A stretch of DNA of 19,420 nt from Oscillospiraceae bacterium (GTDB taxonomy: Bacteria > Bacillota > Clostridia > Oscillospirales > Ruminococcaceae). Both the position numbers and the translations under genes were made by a program. Positions 1 through 7,030 of this stretch are shown here, piece after piece. The stretch covers positions 1 to 19,420 of the forward strand of contig CAAGCE010000133.1 of the NCBI GenBank assembly GCA_900768245.1. The letters are read 5' to 3'. Each line of letters opens with the position of its first letter. Position 1 is the first letter of the stretch. The notes under the pieces are model-generated. The model searched no databases and was not told the DNA's origin. It worked only from the letters and a program-made list of their open reading frames with translations.

Positions 1-60
1 CGACCACGGGCTTTGCCCTTTGGATTCCCACAAGCCTTTGAAAAGGCTTGACCGAAACTT
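1..60. repeat. Intergenic hairpin repeat (truncated by window edge)
   Basis: Two hairpins stand side by side. One is GGGC/GCCC with a 3-base loop, near 8-18. The other is a perfect 7-bp stem (AAGCCTT at 32-38, AAGGCTT at 43-49) with a 4-base loop. Read on the minus strand, the stretch resembles the paired-hairpin intergenic repeats I know from Ruminococcus-like genomes, but this is recollection, not a search. It lies beyond the terminator of the ricT operon. Nothing coding is convincing between here and base 170; a GC-rich pair of short complementary arms (about 120-126 and 160-166) is the only other structure there. Confidence 0.45.
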
Positions 61-170
61 TTATATGGGTACGCTGTTACTTTTGTTTCGCTTATTGGGG
101 TTTTTGCTATGCTGCGACCGCGGCGGAAACGTTTCTTACAGCTCAAAGCAAAATTCAAACCGCCGCCCCC

Positions 171-217
171 CAAAAAAATAAAAAAAGCCTGCACCAAATG
201 AACTTGGCACAGGCTTT
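171..217 (-). terminator. Rho-independent terminator of the decarboxylase-darA-holB-ricT operon
   Basis: On the minus strand an 8-bp stem (arms 210-217 and 184-191), a 2x2 internal loop and a further 4-bp stem are followed by a T-rich tract (183-172) broken by one A. It starts 12 bases after the stop codon of the small membrane protein gene at 229. The plus strand has only a weak T tract, so it should act mainly on the minus-strand operon. Confidence 0.88.
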
Positions 218-228
218 GATATTTATAC

Positions 229-573
229 TCAGAATGACAATTCTTCGTCGCTGTCATCGGACGGAATATCGCTCTCGGCAATTTTATGGTCATCAAGGCT
301 GAAATCATAATCATCGTCTTCAAGATAACCGCATTTATCATTGCTCTTTGACTTTTTGCAGCTCTTTACAAGTGCTACGATACCTACTGCAAGTGCTGCT
401 GCGGACATTGCCAAACAAATTACGGACATTGTGATCGCAACTGCTTTTACTCTTTTGATATTGTATCTTGCAATTTTATCCTTTACATCATCGAACTTAT
501 CCTTTGCGTCCTCTACCTTTCCGATGATGCTGTCCAATGCTTTCTTGATCGCAATAATAGAACGTATAATCAT
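229..573 (-). CDS. Small single-pass membrane protein with acidic C-terminal tail, function unknown
   Basis: I do not recognise a family. The start is set at the ATG at 573, giving 114 residues, because GAAAGGAAG lies 8 bases upstream; an in-frame TTG at 591 falls just before that ribosome binding site and is rejected. The N-terminal 40 residues form a charged, amphipathic helix (IGKVEDAKDKFDDVKDKI). A basic stretch then leads into one hydrophobic segment of about 25 residues (near 44-70), followed by KSCKKSK and a tail of about 40 residues very rich in Asp, Glu and Ser. It begins 24 bases after ricT and is the last gene before the terminator, so it is co-transcribed. In Bacillus subtilis this position holds yabA, to which it has no likeness. 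Orientation by the positive-inside rule is ambiguous, because both flanks are basic. Confidence 0.75.
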   Translation of the reverse strand: MIIRSIIAIKKALDSIIGKVEDAKDKFDDVKDKIARYNIKRVKAVAITMSVICLAMSAAALAVGIVALVKSCKKSKSNDKCGYLEDDDYDFSLDDHKIAESDIPSDDSDEELSF

Positions 574-597
574 AGTGATACTTCCTTTCAAAACACA

Positions 598-1464
598 TTA
601 TTTGTCTTCAAGTGATTTCAGCGCTTTCGCTTCATCACGGTCTACCTTGATCCTGCCGTCACGAATTACCGTTACCTCTGACTTGTCAAAAATTACTGCC
701 GGTTCGTCGGATTTTTCAGGCTTTACTTTAAGCTTGCCTGTAATAAGATTTACTTCTTCAACGTATCCCTTGAATTTTTCGGTGCTTACGTACGCTCCGA
801 CCTTTGGGGTGGTTTTCAGAAGCTCTTCATAGCAGTCCTGCTCATATTTCAGGCAGCACATAAGTCTGCCGCAGGTGCCGGATATTTTCGTCGGGTTAAG
901 GGAAAGTCCCTGCTCCTTTGCCATTTTGATGGAAACAGGCTGAAACTCTCCGAGAAAGCCTTTGCAGCAGAACGGTCTTCCGCATATGCCAAGTCCGCCC
1001 AGTATCTTTGCTTCATCCCGTACACCTATCTGCCGCAGCTCTATTCTTGTACGGAATACTGCCGCCAGATCCTTTACAAGCTCACGGAAGTCAACTCTTG
1101 TTTCCGCTGTGAAATAAAACAGCAGCTTGTTATTGTCAAACGTACACTCAACGTCCACAAGCTTCATATCAAGCTTATGCACTGCGATCTTCTCCTGACA
1201 TATCCTGAACGCATTTTCTTCCTTTGCCTTGTTCTGTTCAAGTATTTTAAGATCCTGCTGATTTGCCTGCCTTATTATGGCTTTAAGGGGAGCGGTTATT
1301 TTCCCGTCCTCTACCATACGGTTCGTCATAACGACTTCGCCGCATTCAACTCCCCTTGCTGTTTCGACGATGACGAGCGAACCCTCGTCAAGCTTCATAC
1401 CATCGGGGGAAAAATAATAAACCTTTCCTGCGCTTTTGAAACGCACTCCGATAATTTCGGTCAT
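598..1464 (-). CDS. ricT: RicT/YaaT, PSP1-domain iron-sulfur regulatory protein
   Basis: This is a 288-residue PSP1-domain protein, close to the usual length of about 275. The hallmark is a cysteine-rich block: CGRPFCC at 161-167 and CGRLMCC at 198-204, plus Cys211. In B. subtilis RicT joins RicA (YmcA) and RicF (YlbF) in a complex that carries [4Fe-4S] clusters and helps RNase Y mature mRNAs, with effects on sporulation, biofilm and competence. That role is family knowledge; neither partner gene is in this window. The ATG at 1464 follows AGAGAGG at a normal distance. It lies 14 bases after holB, as in B. subtilis, and is followed by an unrelated small membrane protein in place of yabA. The basic C-terminal tail (KVDRDEAKALKSLEDK) is not notable. 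Confidence 0.95.
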   Translation of the reverse strand: MTEIIGVRFKSAGKVYYFSPDGMKLDEGSLVIVETARGVECGEVVMTNRMVEDGKITAPLKAIIRQANQQDLKILEQNKAKEENAFRICQEKIAVHKLDMKLVDVECTFDNNKLLFYFTAETRVDFRELVKDLAAVFRTRIELRQIGVRDEAKILGGLGICGRPFCCKGFLGEFQPVSIKMAKEQGLSLNPTKISGTCGRLMCCLKYEQDCYEELLKTTPKVGAYVSTEKFKGYVEEVNLITGKLKVKPEKSDEPAVIFDKSEVTVIRDGRIKVDRDEAKALKSLEDK

Positions 1465-1478
1465 CTTTTTATTCCTCT

Positions 1479-2456
1479 CTATCCCATAAGCTGTCCGCTC
1501 ATAGCAGACATTGCCACAGGAACATTTACATTTGCTTTGCAGTAATCAATCGTTCTGCACAATATATTATGGATATTCTCCGCACGTCTGAACGAAAGCC
1601 TTTCCGCAAGCCTCTCAGCTCCGCTTCCGTAACAGCCGATAAGCGGCACGTTTTCCTTTCCGTTAAGACGTATTATGCACACATCACGAATGACCTTATC
1701 TGTCAGCGCAAGCACATCCTTTATTTTTTCACGGTTCTCGCCAATATCATATAAAGCCTTGTTTAGCTCATATTCGCTGTTTTTTATAAGGCTGTCGATG
1801 ATCCTTGTACACAGCACAGCATTTTCCGCAGCCGCACCGTTTTCAAGATATTCAATGCAGCTTCCGATATTGCCGTGATAAGCCTCCGCCGCCTTTTCTA
1901 TCTGCTCGGGAGTGTATTTTCCCATATCGGCAAGAGCCCTGCGGCACTCCTCTTCGCTGCACTCCGATATGCCAAAGGTGATAACTCTCGAAAGTATGGT
2001 AGAGATAAGTGCGCTTCTGTCGGCAGCGGTAAAGATAAAATACGCTGTATCGGGCGGCTCTTCAATGAGCTTCAGCATAAGATCCTGCGACCTTTCCTCT
2101 ATGCTTTCGCAGTCGGAAAAGATATATACCTTGGCATCGCAGTCGTTCGGAGCGGTAAAAGCGTCGCTGCACACTTCCCTTATGGTATCTCTGGAATAGA
2201 TCTGCTTTATGCCGCTTCGCTCAGGTCTGATAACATCGGGGTGGATATTTTCATCTATCCTGCGGCAATGACGGCATTTTCCGCACGGCACTCCGTCGGT
2301 GCAGCTTTCGCACATAAGCACCTTAGCGATATACGCTGCGGCAGTTTTTTTGCCAACACCCTTTTCCCCCGTAAGGAAAAAGCCGTGAGCCATTCTGCCG
2401 CCCGTTTTCATCGCTGTGACCGCTTTTGTTATATTATCCTTTGAATAAAGAATCAT
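1479..2456 (-). CDS. holB: DNA polymerase III delta' subunit (clamp loader)
   Basis: This 325-residue AAA+ clamp-loader subunit loads the sliding clamp at replication forks. It has a Walker A loop (GEKGVGKKT, 30-38), a zinc-binding cluster (Cys49, 52, 58, 61, 64), a Walker B/sensor region with LIEEPP near 130-135, and LSRV at 155-158 where many relatives have the SRC arginine-finger motif, so the cysteine is changed to valine. It is too short for the gamma/tau subunit DnaX and lacks DnaX domains IV-V. The start ATG overlaps the darA stop as ATGA, and the only purine-rich stretch (AAAAGG) sits almost against the ATG, so translation probably depends on coupling to darA. Next to darA and ricT, this is the B. 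subtilis yaaQ-yaaR-holB-yaaT order without yaaR. Confidence 0.95.
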   Translation of the reverse strand: MILYSKDNITKAVTAMKTGGRMAHGFFLTGEKGVGKKTAAAYIAKVLMCESCTDGVPCGKCRHCRRIDENIHPDVIRPERSGIKQIYSRDTIREVCSDAFTAPNDCDAKVYIFSDCESIEERSQDLMLKLIEEPPDTAYFIFTAADRSALISTILSRVITFGISECSEEECRRALADMGKYTPEQIEKAAEAYHGNIGSCIEYLENGAAAENAVLCTRIIDSLIKNSEYELNKALYDIGENREKIKDVLALTDKVIRDVCIIRLNGKENVPLIGCYGSGAERLAERLSFRRAENIHNILCRTIDYCKANVNVPVAMSAMSGQLMG

Positions 2457-2779
2457 ACCTTTTCAAACCGTTCAATATCCGTAACGAAAATAGTTGCGCC
2501 GCCGACAGAGACCTCTGTCGGGAATGACGCAGTCTGCATTTCAACAGCACCTATATTTGACGACGGGACATACTGCTTGCGTTTTCTCGAACAGCCTTTG
2601 ATTATCTCAATAATATCGTCGACCTTTTCCGCTTCGGCACAGATAAGGAACGTTGTATTTCCAGACATAAGGAAACCGCCTGTTGATGCAAGTTTTGTAG
2701 CAAAGTAACCTGCTTTTGTAAGAGATGACGAGACCGTATGGCTGTCATCATTATTAACAACGGCATAAATAAGCTTCAT
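2453..2779 (-). CDS. darA: Cyclic di-AMP receptor DarA (PstA/YaaQ, PII-like)
   Basis: This 108-residue protein has the length and pattern of the trimeric PII-like family that binds cyclic di-AMP (about 109 residues in B. subtilis). It starts MKLIYAVVNNDDS and carries the GGFLMSGNTT loop and a C-terminal VGGATIFV strand, all typical. What DarA controls downstream is still unsettled in general. An AAAGGA lies about 11 bases before the ATG, a slightly long spacing. The stop overlaps the holB start by 4 bases. In B. subtilis tmk (thymidylate kinase) directly precedes this gene; here tmk is missing and the decarboxylase gene comes next, 50 bases upstream. Confidence 0.95.
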   Translation of the reverse strand: MKLIYAVVNNDDSHTVSSSLTKAGYFATKLASTGGFLMSGNTTFLICAEAEKVDDIIEIIKGCSRKRKQYVPSSNIGAVEMQTASFPTEVSVGGATIFVTDIERFEKV

Positions 2780-2829
2780 AAAGTGATCAGTCCTTTCAGA
2801 GAAACTACACCGAATAAAATCTACACGTC

Positions 2830-4155
2830 TTATTTTAACACATTTACTTCCGAAATGCTATACATTTTTAAAATTTTTACAGAATCAACGTCAAAAACCT
2901 CTCCGCCCACGGCAACAGGCACACAAGGCGGACACACAGTCTTAGCCTTTGAGCATATTCTTCCGCAGCATTCATCAACGCTGACCGTTTCGGACGGTGC
3001 AAAATAAGCCTCTCTCGGCGACATTACTCTCACGGGCGGCACAAGCCTGAACTGCGGCGGCATAAGTCGTATTCTCGGCGAGGGCATAGCCATAAGTGCG
3101 TCATAGACCCTTTTGTAGTCGCTTTCGGGATTTGATGGTGAGAACATCATCATAACGTGAGTTTCATCGGCATATTCACATTCGATATTTCTTTCACGGA
3201 GATATTCCGCAGCGTCAACACCTCTTCTTCCGCACGGGCAGGCATAGACAGTCAGCTTCAGCGGTTCTGACGGACATATATGAAATCTTCCGGAAAGAGC
3301 CTTTTTCAGCTCAGCTATCTGCTGTACGGTCCTTTTAAGGTCGTCACGGAAGCCTTCGGCGAGATATTTGTTGCAAAGGTCAAGGGACTGCATTATAAGA
3401 TAAGAGGGGCTTGAACTGCCGAAAAGGGACATAGCCTCCTTAGCCTTTACGGTATACTTATGTGACGCTGTATGGAGATATGCTCCGCCTGTGAGGACGG
3501 GCAGGGTCTTGTGTGCGGAATCGCAGCATATGTCAGCTCCGAGAGCGATAGGGTGCTGTGACGGCTCAAGGAACGCAAGATGTGCGCCGTGGGCATTATC
3601 CACAAGCAGCGGCACACCGTAGGAATGGCACACCTCCGCAATTGCCTTTATGTCCGCAATATTTCCCAGATAGTCGGGAGAGGTTATATAAACGCAGGCA
3701 GCCTCCTCAACGTTGACGAGGACGCTCTCAACAGCCTCAGCGGTTGTTTTTCCTGCAATGACCGAGCCGTTCTCAAATTCGGGATAGACCCATTCAACGT
3801 CAAGTCCAAGCAGGATACAGGTATTGATGAATGCCTTGTGTGAATTTCTTGCGGCAACGACGGTGTCGCCGCTTTTGCAGACCATAGCCAGCATAGACTG
3901 TATGCAAAGTGTCGAACCGCCTGCGGAATAGAAGGTCCCGTCCGTATGAAAAAGCTCAGCCGCATTTTTTTCGCTTTCCGCAATAATGCCGTTGGCTTCA
4001 AAAAGCGAGTCTGCGCCGCCTATTTCGGTGATGTCATAGGGATAGACCGCCGAGATCGCATTGCCGTCCGAAGCTCCCTTGTGACCGGGCATATGGGCTC
4101 TGACATAGTTTTTTTCTGCATATTCCGAAACAAAATCAAAGATAGGTGTGTTCAT
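2830..4155 (-). CDS. Orn/Lys/Arg decarboxylase family protein (YaaO-like)
   Basis: This PLP-dependent fold-type I decarboxylase, short form, removes CO2 from a basic amino acid to make a polyamine precursor such as agmatine or cadaverine; the exact substrate cannot be read from the sequence. Family marks: RAHMPGHKG near residue 20, DITEIGGADSL, FYSAGGST, the cofactor-binding DNAHGAH (Asp186, His189) and the Schiff-base lysine in SAHKTLP (Lys216). It is 441 residues from the ATG at 4155, chosen because GGAG lies 9 bases upstream; an in-frame ATG at 4170 has no good ribosome binding site. A homologue (yaaO) sits at the same place in B. subtilis, before tmk-yaaQ, so the linkage to darA is old. 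This is probably the first gene of the operon. The final 70 residues have several Cys-containing motifs of unknown weight. Confidence 0.92.
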   Translation of the reverse strand: MNTPIFDFVSEYAEKNYVRAHMPGHKGASDGNAISAVYPYDITEIGGADSLFEANGIIAESEKNAAELFHTDGTFYSAGGSTLCIQSMLAMVCKSGDTVVAARNSHKAFINTCILLGLDVEWVYPEFENGSVIAGKTTAEAVESVLVNVEEAACVYITSPDYLGNIADIKAIAEVCHSYGVPLLVDNAHGAHLAFLEPSQHPIALGADICCDSAHKTLPVLTGGAYLHTASHKYTVKAKEAMSLFGSSSPSYLIMQSLDLCNKYLAEGFRDDLKRTVQQIAELKKALSGRFHICPSEPLKLTVYACPCGRRGVDAAEYLRERNIECEYADETHVMMMFSPSNPESDYKRVYDALMAMPSPRIRLMPPQFRLVPPVRVMSPREAYFAPSETVSVDECCGRICSKAKTVCPPCVPVAVGGEVFDVDSVKILKMYSISEVNVLK

Positions 4156-4481
4156 AAATGCTTGCTCCATTCCGTAAAATTCTGCGCTGACATCAGCTTC
4201 TGCCGTATTTTTTCTTTTTTATTTTTTTGGGGGGACTCTCCTTTGGCTTCATTTGCAGCTTATAATTGGCTTGACCCTGAATTTGCAATGACTTTTCCTA
4301 AGGGCATTCGTCTGACAGATAGTATAAACCAATATAGATTATACAAGCTGTAAACAATAATTCACCCAATATAAGCGGTATGGCAGTAAAACAGTGGTTT
4401 ATATAAAACGATGTATCTATAAAAATCGGTCGGATACAAGCTCCGACCATACCAAAATCGAGTAAATTATTAATAATTTAT

Positions 4482-4552
4482 TGTAGGGAACGGGGCACCC
4501 GTCCCGTTTTTACGGTATTGGTGACTGCGGGACGGGAAACCCGTCCCCTACA
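4482..4552. repeat. 71-bp imperfect inverted repeat, MITE-like or REP-like
   Basis: Two 25-base arms (4482-4506 and 4528-4552) match at 21 of 25 positions when one is inverted, with a 21-base spacer. Each arm contains its own smaller ACGGG/CCCGT hairpin. The ends are TGTAGGG and CCCTACA. GC content is far above the AT-rich flanks. The build fits a small non-autonomous repeat or intergenic palindromic unit. No obvious target-site duplication flanks it, and there is no transposase in the window. Confidence 0.75.
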
Positions 4553-4576
4553 GCTTCTGATACACGCTGTAACCGT

Positions 4577-4605
4577 TATATATTATACATTAAGTATAAT
4601 ATATA
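4577..4605. repeat. AT-only perfect palindrome
   Basis: Perfect 12-bp arms TATATATTATAC (4577-4588) and GTATAATATATA (4594-4605) flank a 5-base loop. It lies 24 bases from the GC-rich repeat. It holds overlapping TATAAT-like hexamers on both strands but no partnered -35 box was found. It could be part of the same mobile unit, an operator, or a weak bidirectional terminator. Confidence 0.6.
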
Positions 4606-4814
4606 GTCATTTATACAAAGTGAGCAAATAAATTCACTTGCTTACCTATTGGGTGCAGGATTTCAAAGCCGCAAACAAAACCTGTTGGGACAAGACCCTT
4701 ATGAAAAGCCATTGCTTTTTTGCGTACGGCGAATTATCGGCTGAGAACAAAGCTAAATGAGAATGTCCAAAATAAAAAAATCAAAAAATCCAAAGCAAAA
4801 GCTGCCTTAGCGGA

Positions 4815-5468
4815 CTATTTTCTGCCCTTTATCATTTTTACTTTTTTATCCGGGGAAAGACCTGCAAAAATTCGTTTTTTCAATTGACGAGCCTCTTTTT
4901 CAAGCTCATTTTTGCCGTCGTAAGCATTGAAATTTGCCGAAAGCTCCTCCGCCCTGTCGAACATTTCAAGGGCAAGCACCGCCTTCACGATGCAAAGGTC
5001 GACAAATCTGCAATCGCTGTCAAGAAGCTTTACAAGCACGGTCACTGCGTTCTCGAACCGCTTGTTCATACACTCGTGAAGTGCAAGGGTGCGGCGCATT
5101 GAATTGGTATGCTCCGACAGAATGATCTCGTTATATTCCCTGTAGAGCCGCTCCGCTGTGCTGAATTTGTCCCTTATATAAAGGCTGAATATCACGTTAT
5201 GCAGCAGGTTGGGGTAAAGACTTTTGTCAAGCTTTGCAAAGATCTTCTCGCTTTCGCACCTTTCAAAAAGGCTGTACGCTTCGGTAAGGTCGCCCTTGAT
5301 TATCATTCCGTTTATGAGAAAGCTCTGACCCTTTGCTGTATCGGCAGGCTTTTTCAGCGTCTGTATCTCCTCTTTCAGCTTGCCGATATAACGGTCGGTA
5401 AAGCCCTCCTCCGCAAGTATCGCAGCCGACTCACGAAAGGGTGACTTTTTTTTGTCGAACAAACTCAT
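4815..5468 (-). CDS. TPR-like helical repeat protein, function unknown
   Basis: This 217-residue soluble protein has no signal peptide or membrane segment. The sequence is nearly all helical, with alternating helices resembling tetratricopeptide repeats (for example LTEAYSLFERCESEKIF near 60, FSTAERLYREYNEIIL near 103, RFENAVTVLVKLL near 137). No named family is recognised. It starts MSLFDKKKSPF and ends in a strongly basic tail (KKVKMIKGRK). The start overlaps the stop of the preceding three-helix membrane protein by 4 bases (ATGA), so the two are translationally coupled and may form a complex. It is the last gene of the ftsE-ftsX-M23-ctpA unit. A scaffold or adaptor role is guesswork. Confidence 0.72.
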   Translation of the reverse strand: MSLFDKKKSPFRESAAILAEEGFTDRYIGKLKEEIQTLKKPADTAKGQSFLINGMIIKGDLTEAYSLFERCESEKIFAKLDKSLYPNLLHNVIFSLYIRDKFSTAERLYREYNEIILSEHTNSMRRTLALHECMNKRFENAVTVLVKLLDSDCRFVDLCIVKAVLALEMFDRAEELSANFNAYDGKNELEKEARQLKKRIFAGLSPDKKVKMIKGRK

Positions 5469-5779
5469 TTCGGCTTTACACCGTACTTTTTCTTGAAATA
5501 GATATTAAGCACCGCAGCCGCTGCAAGCAGCAGTATCAATACAATGTGAACTGCTGTGGCAGCAGCCGTATATTCCTGCGTCAGGAGGAAAAATGTCAGC
5601 ACTATCACGGCGAAAATATACATTCCTATCTTCGCCTTTTTTATGCCGTAGGTGCTGAACTCGATGGGGTCAAGCTTATCCTTTCTGAACACAAGGAAAA
5701 AGTTCACGCCGTCTGCAATAACTGATATAAGCAGCATCACAAGGATTATCGTATATATCGTACCGAATTCTTCAAACAT
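5465..5779 (-). CDS. Small integral membrane protein with three predicted segments, function unknown
   Basis: This 104-residue protein has three hydrophobic stretches: about 7-30 (IYTIILVMLLISVIADGVNF), 52-66 (MYIFAVIVLTFFLL) and 74-94. A short basic loop (FRKDKLDP) follows the first and a Lys-rich tail ends the protein (FKKKYGVKPK). No catalytic motif is visible and no family is recognised. AAGGAAG lies about 6 bases before the ATG, and the gene starts 12 bases after ctpA, so it is co-transcribed. The overlap with the next, TPR-like gene suggests a membrane anchor plus soluble partner, which is inference. Confidence 0.75.
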   Translation of the reverse strand: MFEEFGTIYTIILVMLLISVIADGVNFFLVFRKDKLDPIEFSTYGIKKAKIGMYIFAVIVLTFFLLTQEYTAAATAVHIVLILLLAAAAVLNIYFKKKYGVKPK

Positions 5780-5791
5780 TTCTTTCTTCCT

Positions 5792-7009
5792 TTACTGGAT
5801 AGTCTGGACAACTTCAATTGCTTTGATAAGCTGTGTATCCGAACGGAGCTGCTGATCTTCGTCAAGAAGTGAAAGGTCAACGTCGGCAGGAAGTGCAACA
5901 TCAAAGTTAGGCTTTATTCCAATGCCGTTATAATCGCCGCTGTTTTTCGTGCGGAGTGTCGCAACGGTTATTCTTACCGCTGCGCCGCCTGTCAGCTTAT
6001 GTGTATACTGCATCACGCCCTTGCCGTAGGTCTGTGTTCCGACTATCTGTGCGCCCGCTTCATCACGGAGCGCAAGTGCAAAAAGCTCGGAGCAGGAGGC
6101 TGTATTTCCGTTTACAAGCACCGCCATAGGCATTTTTATCTGTTCGGCTTCCGTTGTTTTTACAACTACCTCTTCCTTATCAGTAAAATGTGCTGTTACA
6201 ACGTCAGCGTCACCAAGTATGCAGTCAAGTGTGCCTTGGAGCGACTCAACAAGTCCGCCGAGATTTCCTCTTACGTCAAAAACAAGCGACTCGGCACCGT
6301 CCGCAATAAGTCCGTTTACAATATTATGGAACTGATCTGGGGTCTTGTCGTTAAAGGTAGTTATCTTTACATATCCCACGTTGTCGATAAGTCTGCCCGT
6401 TACGGAAACTACCTCTGTTTTTTCGGAAACAAGGTCAACGGAGAAAAACTCCGAATATCCGCTTTCATTGGCACGTTTTATATGGAGCTTGACCTTTGTA
6501 CCCTCATCGCAGTTAAGGAGAAGGACAGCTTCGTCATAGCCCTTTTCATAGGCGATAACGTCGGTATTGTTTACGGCTGTGATAATATCCCCTGCCACAA
6601 GACCTGCCTGATCTGCGGAAGAGCCTGCTGTGACCTCGGTAATCCTGATATATCCGCTTTCTTCCTTATCCCACTTAAAGCCAAGACCTACTATAACGCC
6701 TGCGTCCTTCTGATTAAGCTCGGCATATGCTTCGGGAGTATAGTAAACAGCGTATCTGTCGCCAAGTCCTGCAACATAGCCGCTCATAATGCTGTCCATA
6801 AGGCTGTCCTCGTCAATATCGTCAACATAATTTGCTCTTACATACTTGTCAAGCTCGGAAAGCTTTGAATATATGCCCTCTTTTTCCGAAACGCTTTTAA
6901 CTGTTTCGTTAAAGACCTTCATTGAATAGTTATAGGTTATAATAAATGTTGCGGCAGCCACCAGTGCCATAAGACCGATGGCGATACCCAAAGGAATTTT
7001 CTTGTTCAT
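5792..7009 (-). CDS. S41 family C-terminal processing peptidase (CtpA/CtpB-like)
   Basis: This 405-residue serine protease of the carboxyl-terminal processing family is exported but membrane-anchored. It has an N-terminal hydrophobic segment (about 5-27), a helical stretch, a PDZ domain (about 100-180, with SSADQAGLVAGDIITAVNN), then the protease core. The catalytic Ser is Ser305 in NGNTASCSE, with Lys330 in TYGKGVMQ and Gln334 completing the usual Ser-Lys-Gln set. In B. subtilis CtpB cuts SpoIVFA during sporulation and its gene lies near ftsEX; other relatives trim wall hydrolases. The substrate here is unknown. A GGAGA ribosome binding site lies 6 bases before the ATG, and the gene follows the M23 peptidase gene by 21 bases. 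Confidence 0.94.
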   Translation of the reverse strand: MNKKIPLGIAIGLMALVAAATFIITYNYSMKVFNETVKSVSEKEGIYSKLSELDKYVRANYVDDIDEDSLMDSIMSGYVAGLGDRYAVYYTPEAYAELNQKDAGVIVGLGFKWDKEESGYIRITEVTAGSSADQAGLVAGDIITAVNNTDVIAYEKGYDEAVLLLNCDEGTKVKLHIKRANESGYSEFFSVDLVSEKTEVVSVTGRLIDNVGYVKITTFNDKTPDQFHNIVNGLIADGAESLVFDVRGNLGGLVESLQGTLDCILGDADVVTAHFTDKEEVVVKTTEAEQIKMPMAVLVNGNTASCSELFALALRDEAGAQIVGTQTYGKGVMQYTHKLTGGAAVRITVATLRTKNSGDYNGIGIKPNFDVALPADVDLSLLDEDQQLRSDTQLIKAIEVVQTIQ

Positions 7010-7030
7010 CTCTTATCTCCGAATAAATCG

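Larger units (their letters stand above)
4156..4814. other. Gene-free, repeat-bearing intergenic region
   Basis: No open frame here looks real and I see no tRNA or known riboswitch. The part next to the decarboxylase start (4215-4234) carries a T-rich tract ending in six Gs. A minus-strand TATAAT (4343-4338) about 180 bases before the decarboxylase has no good -35 box, so it is only a weak promoter candidate. A 71-base imperfect palindrome (4482-4552) and a separate AT palindrome (4577-4605) are listed on their own. Near 4704-4720 a 6-bp AAAAGC/GCTTTT hairpin runs into Ts and could be a weak terminator. After the stop codon at 4815 the minus strand is very T-rich (4800-4770) but has no convincing stem. 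Confidence 0.6.

Noticed and set aside
48..302. 84-residue plus-strand open frame
   Set aside because: It runs through the terminator stem of the minus-strand operon and into the antisense of the small membrane protein gene; no ribosome binding site and Lys/Ala/Thr-rich nonsense composition.
1875..2444. 189-residue plus-strand frame opposite holB
   Set aside because: Antisense shadow of a conserved gene; the holB product has clear motifs in the other strand.
1479..2456. DnaX (gamma/tau) instead of delta'
   Set aside because: 325 residues is too short for tau, and position between darA and ricT is the holB place.
4770..4812. Terminator right after the TPR-like gene
   Set aside because: The minus strand is T-rich here but I could not find a stem of more than about 3 bp before it.
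4156..4814. Hidden tRNA, riboswitch or decayed transposase
   Set aside because: No cloverleaf, no T-box or known riboswitch core, and no readable protein remnant in six frames by eye.
5999..6868. 289-residue plus-strand open frame opposite ctpA
   Set aside because: Long but fully antisense to a gene with an intact catalytic triad; no ribosome binding site, composition typical of a shadow frame (many Cys, Tyr, Asn).
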